Virus record (IMG/VR): IMGVR_UViG_3300009151_000118
Coordinates: 1-45,110 of that record
Reading direction: 5' to 3' (one strand)
Origin: a virus
Length of the DNA: 45,110 bases
In this document: piece by piece, positions 43,231 through 45,110 of the stretch
How positions within the stretch are numbered: the first letter of the stretch is position 1
How the letters are laid out: every line of letters begins with the position of its first letter
Made by a program: the position numbers and the translations under genes
Notes under the pieces: generated by a model
What the model was told of the DNA's origin: nothing
Seen by the model: the letters and a program-made list of their open reading frames with translations, nothing else
Databases searched by the model: none

Positions 43231-43608
43231 GTGATGAAACCCGGCAAGCCATTGCAGCGCAAGACACCGTTGCGCGCCAAGTCGCCCATAAAGCGCAGCG
43301 CGCCGATCAAAGCCAAGCGCAAACCACCTAAACCCAAGGACGAGGCGGCGCACATGGCGCGGCTGGGCGCTATGGGGTGCCTAATCTGCGGCGAGCGGCC
43401 CGTCCAGCTTCATCATGCGACCAGCGCAGGATTTGGCAGGCTTGCGCGCACAGATCGCCGTGTTACGCCTCTCTGCCCATTTCACCATCTTGCCGATCAC
43501 GGACCACACGACAGCATTCACGGCTTAGGGCCAGTCAAATTCAATGAGAAGCATGGGATCGACCTATTGGCAGAGGCCGAGCGGCTTTGGGATGAAAGCC
43601 AAGCTTAA
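43231..43608 (+). CDS. Ref-like HNH nuclease protein
   Basis: 125 residues from GTG 43231, or ATG 43234 (AAGGA upstream). The N-terminal 36 residues are very basic (Lys, Arg, Pro) and probably disordered. Next are GCLICGERPVQLHHATSAGF, RVTPLCPFHHLADHGPHDSI and HGLGPVKFNEKHGIDL. The HH at 61-62, C50-C53 and C82-H86 are zinc and catalytic positions of the P1 Ref / DUF968-type HNH fold, which cuts RecA-bound DNA in P1. It is the last gene of the rightward operon. It may cut host DNA or phage joint molecules. The family assignment is by pattern. Confidence 0.65.
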   Translation: MMKPGKPLQRKTPLRAKSPIKRSAPIKAKRKPPKPKDEAAHMARLGAMGCLICGERPVQLHHATSAGFGRLARTDRRVTPLCPFHHLADHGPHDSIHGLGPVKFNEKHGIDLLAEAERLWDESQA

Positions 43609-43616
43609 TCGACGCT

Positions 43617-43702
43617 GGGCAGGGTGATGTGGTTAGGTCGGGTGGCGGCTGCTTTCGCGTCAGGTAATTCCGGCTTGCCCGAACCACCACCCTATTCTGC
43701 CC
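43617..43702. other. Long interrupted hairpin just after the rightward operon
   Basis: Nine bases after the Ref-like stop, four successive arms pair with four arms in reverse order: GGGCAG/CTGCCC, GGTG/CACC, GTGGTT/AACCAC and CGGG/CCCG. This gives 20 base pairs, with small bulges and a loop of about 35 bases. Such order is unlikely by chance and points to a folded RNA. No T-run follows, so a simple intrinsic terminator is not shown. It may be a bidirectional terminator, RNA-processing or regulatory element in the convergent gap 43609-43988, where I see no gene. Confidence 0.55.
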
Positions 43703-43825
43703 GGTTGCAACGTCCCACCGGATAAGCCAGCAGGCGGGCGGAAACAAAGAACCACAACGTACTTGCGCAGCGGTTGCAGTCATATTGAGCATGTTTTACC
43801 ACAACGCGCATATCAGCGCAATGGT

Positions 43826-43942
43826 TTTACCCCGGCAGCAAATGGCTGGAATCCGCATTCGTGCCTGTGGTTATGGCCACCGGGGTAAACTGGTGAATAG
43901 TGCCGGGGTGTATAACGCCGCCTGCGTCAACAGGCCCCCGGC
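43826..43942. other. Repeated complementary elements able to form alternative hairpins
   Basis: TTTACCCCGG (43826-43835) is the exact reverse complement of CCGGGGTAAA (43880-43889). ACCCCGGC (43829-43836) also matches GCCGGGGT (43902-43909) over eight bases, and GCCGGGG (43902-43908) can instead pair with CCCCGGC (43936-43942). Inside the last pair, GCCTG/CAGGC (43920-43935) stacks directly on it. The pairings are mutually exclusive, as in attenuators and switches. A further TCCATGCG/CGCATGGA dyad is at 43952-43982. This intergenic stretch holds no gene I can support. It could be a regulatory RNA, packaging or replication-origin site. Confidence 0.45.
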
Positions 43943-43988
43943 TGGCGATCATCCATGCGCGGAAGTGCCGAAGCCGCATGGAGAGGGG

Positions 43989-44243
43989 TTAGACTGGTTT
44001 CAGGGCGCGGATGGCTTTAACCGTGGCGGCAGTCGAAAGATCGCGATTGCTTGTTACCTTAACCACCTTAGCCGCCATTTCCAGCCCCTCGCGATGGCCT
44101 AGCAGGCGGTGGCAGGCGATGATCTGCATACCAGTTAACTTGTCATATTTCCCGTCCCTGACTGCTTGGGCGATGCCTTGTGGCATATTGTTGAATGCTA
44201 AATAGGCTTCCCGGTCCGCATCGGTAATGGTTACGTTATCCAC
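43989..44243 (-). CDS. Hypothetical small protein, last of the leftward right-end group
   Basis: 84 residues from GTG 44243, with AAGGA eight bases upstream; ATG 44252 and ATG 44279 are alternatives with worse ribosome sites. It reads VDNVTITDADREAYLAFNNM, then PQGIAQAVRDGKYDKLTGMQ and HRLLGHREGLEMAAKVVKVT. It is helical, with no catalytic motif. It overlaps the upstream gene by eight bases. Function unknown. Confidence 0.55.
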   Translation of the reverse strand: MDNVTITDADREAYLAFNNMPQGIAQAVRDGKYDKLTGMQIIACHRLLGHREGLEMAAKVVKVTSNRDLSTAATVKAIRALKPV

Positions 44244-44505
44244 CAGCCACATCCTTCCATGCTTTGATTGCGTCGTCATGGCCGCAGTTGCATTCACCGG
44301 CATCATGCCAAGAGCATGTCAGCAAGTGTTCGCTATGAGCGAATAGTTGATTGCCAGCTTGTTTCAGCCGCTCGATCTCGGCTTGCATGGTGGTGATGAG
44401 GGCCACTGTGTCGTCAAACAAAGTCGCGTCAGCATCCTTGACCGCATCGTTCCAAAGGGGAGCATTATCCCATCGGGCGAGAAGTTCCTTGGCTTCGTCA
44501 GTCAT
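44236..44505 (-). CDS. Small protein with His/Cys cluster
   Basis: 89 residues from ATG 44505 with GGAGG upstream, overlapping the previous stop by eight bases. It has MTDEAKELLARWDNAPLWND, a coiled segment (ITTMQAEIERLKQAGNQLFA) and then HSEHLLTCSWHDAGECNCGH with three Cys and several His, which could bind zinc. The longer reading to 44583 would overlap the upstream gene by 86 bases and is rejected. Function unknown. Confidence 0.55.
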   Translation of the reverse strand: MTDEAKELLARWDNAPLWNDAVKDADATLFDDTVALITTMQAEIERLKQAGNQLFAHSEHLLTCSWHDAGECNCGHDDAIKAWKDVAGG

Positions 44506-44755
44506 GGCTTTTCCCTCCATGCGCCGGGTCATTTTCAGTTCCTTTCGTTGCTGCGCGGTAGGCGGTGAGCGCTTTGTACTCATTTTCTGTTAACCACCAG
44601 TTTGGAATATCCACTTTTTCCAGAACATCCGCCATCTTGTCAGCAAGTTCGAGGGCTGCGATGGCGGCTTGAAAAGCGTCATGCTCTTCGGCCATACCAC
44701 TATCGGGCGGTAAGCCATCACGCGCTGCCTTGATCCGTTCAATCAGTGTGGTCAT
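44498..44755 (-). CDS. Hypothetical helical protein
   Basis: 85 residues from ATG 44755 with AAGGA upstream; TTG 44761 is less likely. It reads MTTLIERIKAARDGLPPDSG, then EEHDAFQAAIAALELADKMA and DVLEKVDIPNWWLTENEYKA. Two helices with a Trp pair suggest a small soluble protein. No domain recognised. Confidence 0.55.
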   Translation of the reverse strand: MTTLIERIKAARDGLPPDSGMAEEHDAFQAAIAALELADKMADVLEKVDIPNWWLTENEYKALTAYRAATKGTENDPAHGGKSHD

Positions 44756-44757
44756 GT

Positions 44758-44907
44758 TCAATCCTTCAAATGCTGGTGCGCGAGGATGACGCGGCGAATT
44801 ATAGGAATTGCGTCAAGCTGTTGCCTTGGTGTGATAGCCTTTGCAGCTTCGCGGGCTACCCACGCTTCCAGATCGGCGCGGCGGGTGAATTTTGGGTCAG
44901 AGTTCAT
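44758..44907 (-). CDS. Very small hypothetical protein between two coupled genes
   Basis: 49 residues, too short for many gene callers. ATG 44907 overlaps the previous gene's TGA (ATGA), and its own TGA lies three bases before the next ATG. It reads MNSDPKFTRRADLEAWVARE, then AAKAITPRQQLDAIPIIRRV. It is basic and helical, with AGGCAGCT just upstream. Coupling on both sides is the main support. Confidence 0.55.
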   Translation of the reverse strand: MNSDPKFTRRADLEAWVAREAAKAITPRQQLDAIPIIRRVILAHQHLKD

Positions 44908-45095
44908 AGCTGCCTAGCCTTGGCTCGCTTCGTCCAAATTTCTAATGTTTTTATGTGATTTTCCCGCTCCCTTTCCAACATCTGGCCAACATCCTGCAAT
45001 GCCGCGATCAGTTCGATACGGCTCATCTCTGAAACAGGACGACCCCGGTAATAGGTGATCGTGTCATATTCCCGTGGGGCTGGTTTCTCGCTCAT
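44904..45095 (-). CDS. Small hypothetical protein at the right edge
   Basis: 63 residues from ATG 45095, preceded by GGGGAGG with normal spacing. It reads MSEKPAPREYDTITYYRGRP, then VSEMSRIELIAALQDVGQML and ERERENHIKTLEIWTKRAKA. The ending is a basic coiled-coil-like helix. Its ATG is the place where the left-edge gene would stop if the molecule is circular. Function unknown. Confidence 0.55.
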   Translation of the reverse strand: MSEKPAPREYDTITYYRGRPVSEMSRIELIAALQDVGQMLERERENHIKTLEIWTKRAKARQL

Positions 45096-45110
45096 TCCCC
45101 CGCCTCCCCA

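Noticed and set aside
43785-44102. 105-codon plus-strand frame in the convergent gap
   Set aside because: No ribosome site, a His/Gly/Asn-rich composition unlike its neighbours, and an end antisense to the gene at 43989-44243. The region is better explained by folded elements.
1-45110. Diversity-generating retroelement, CRISPR, tRNA genes or insertion sequences
   Set aside because: No reverse transcriptase, no regular spaced repeats, no transposase and no cloverleaf were noticed by eye. A tRNAscan and repeat search would be decisive for tRNAs.

Overview
The window looks like the genome of a short-tailed (podovirus-like) phage of an alphaproteobacterium. It has a P22-type portal, both terminase subunits, a gpT-like capsid protein, P22 gp4/gp10-like tail-completion proteins, an ejection cluster and a tailspike. 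The alphaproteobacterial host is inferred from a GcrA-like DNA-binding protein and overall codon and base style; a sphingomonad-like host is a guess. I see no integrase, CRISPR array, insertion sequence, tRNA or rRNA.

Layout. Everything from 41554 down to position 1 reads on the minus strand as tightly coupled genes, many with ATGA, TAATG or 8-base stop/start overlaps. The order is: small membrane protein, XRE/sigma-region-4 fusion regulator, GcrA-like protein, small terminase, small regulators and an HNH nuclease (41554-37566), a membrane-HTH protein, lysozyme, large terminase, KTSC protein, portal, GroES-like protein, scaffold, capsid decoration and major capsid (to 27859). A clear hairpin terminator follows (27803-27832). 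Then come head-tail and tail genes (27771-20051), a sulfotransferase-GNAT fusion, ejection proteins, one giant 4307-residue gene (3210-16133, about 29% of the window), the tailspike and two small genes. At 41695-43608 a short plus-strand operon of small genes ends in a Ref-like HNH protein. At 43989-45095 five more small minus-strand genes run toward it.

If the two window ends are joined, the gene cut at position 1 continues for six codons and stops with an ATGA overlap on the start at 45095. The window would then be a complete circular map with two transcription units, diverging at 41555-41694 and converging at 43609-43988. That convergent gap holds strong base-paired structures. This closure is inference. 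If it holds, the phage carries no recognisable DNA polymerase, primase, replicative helicase or ligase.

The most interesting finding is the giant gene. It joins a tail lysozyme, a DarB-like N6-adenine methylase plus SNF2-type helicase, a zinc-protease motif and polyvalent-protein modules, and is probably injected with the DNA. Two low-complexity linkers of this gene contain small, protein-like genes in the +1 frame. One of them starts with a perfect Shine-Dalgarno sequence and immediately precedes the methylase module, suggesting overprinted genes trapped inside a fused ORF.
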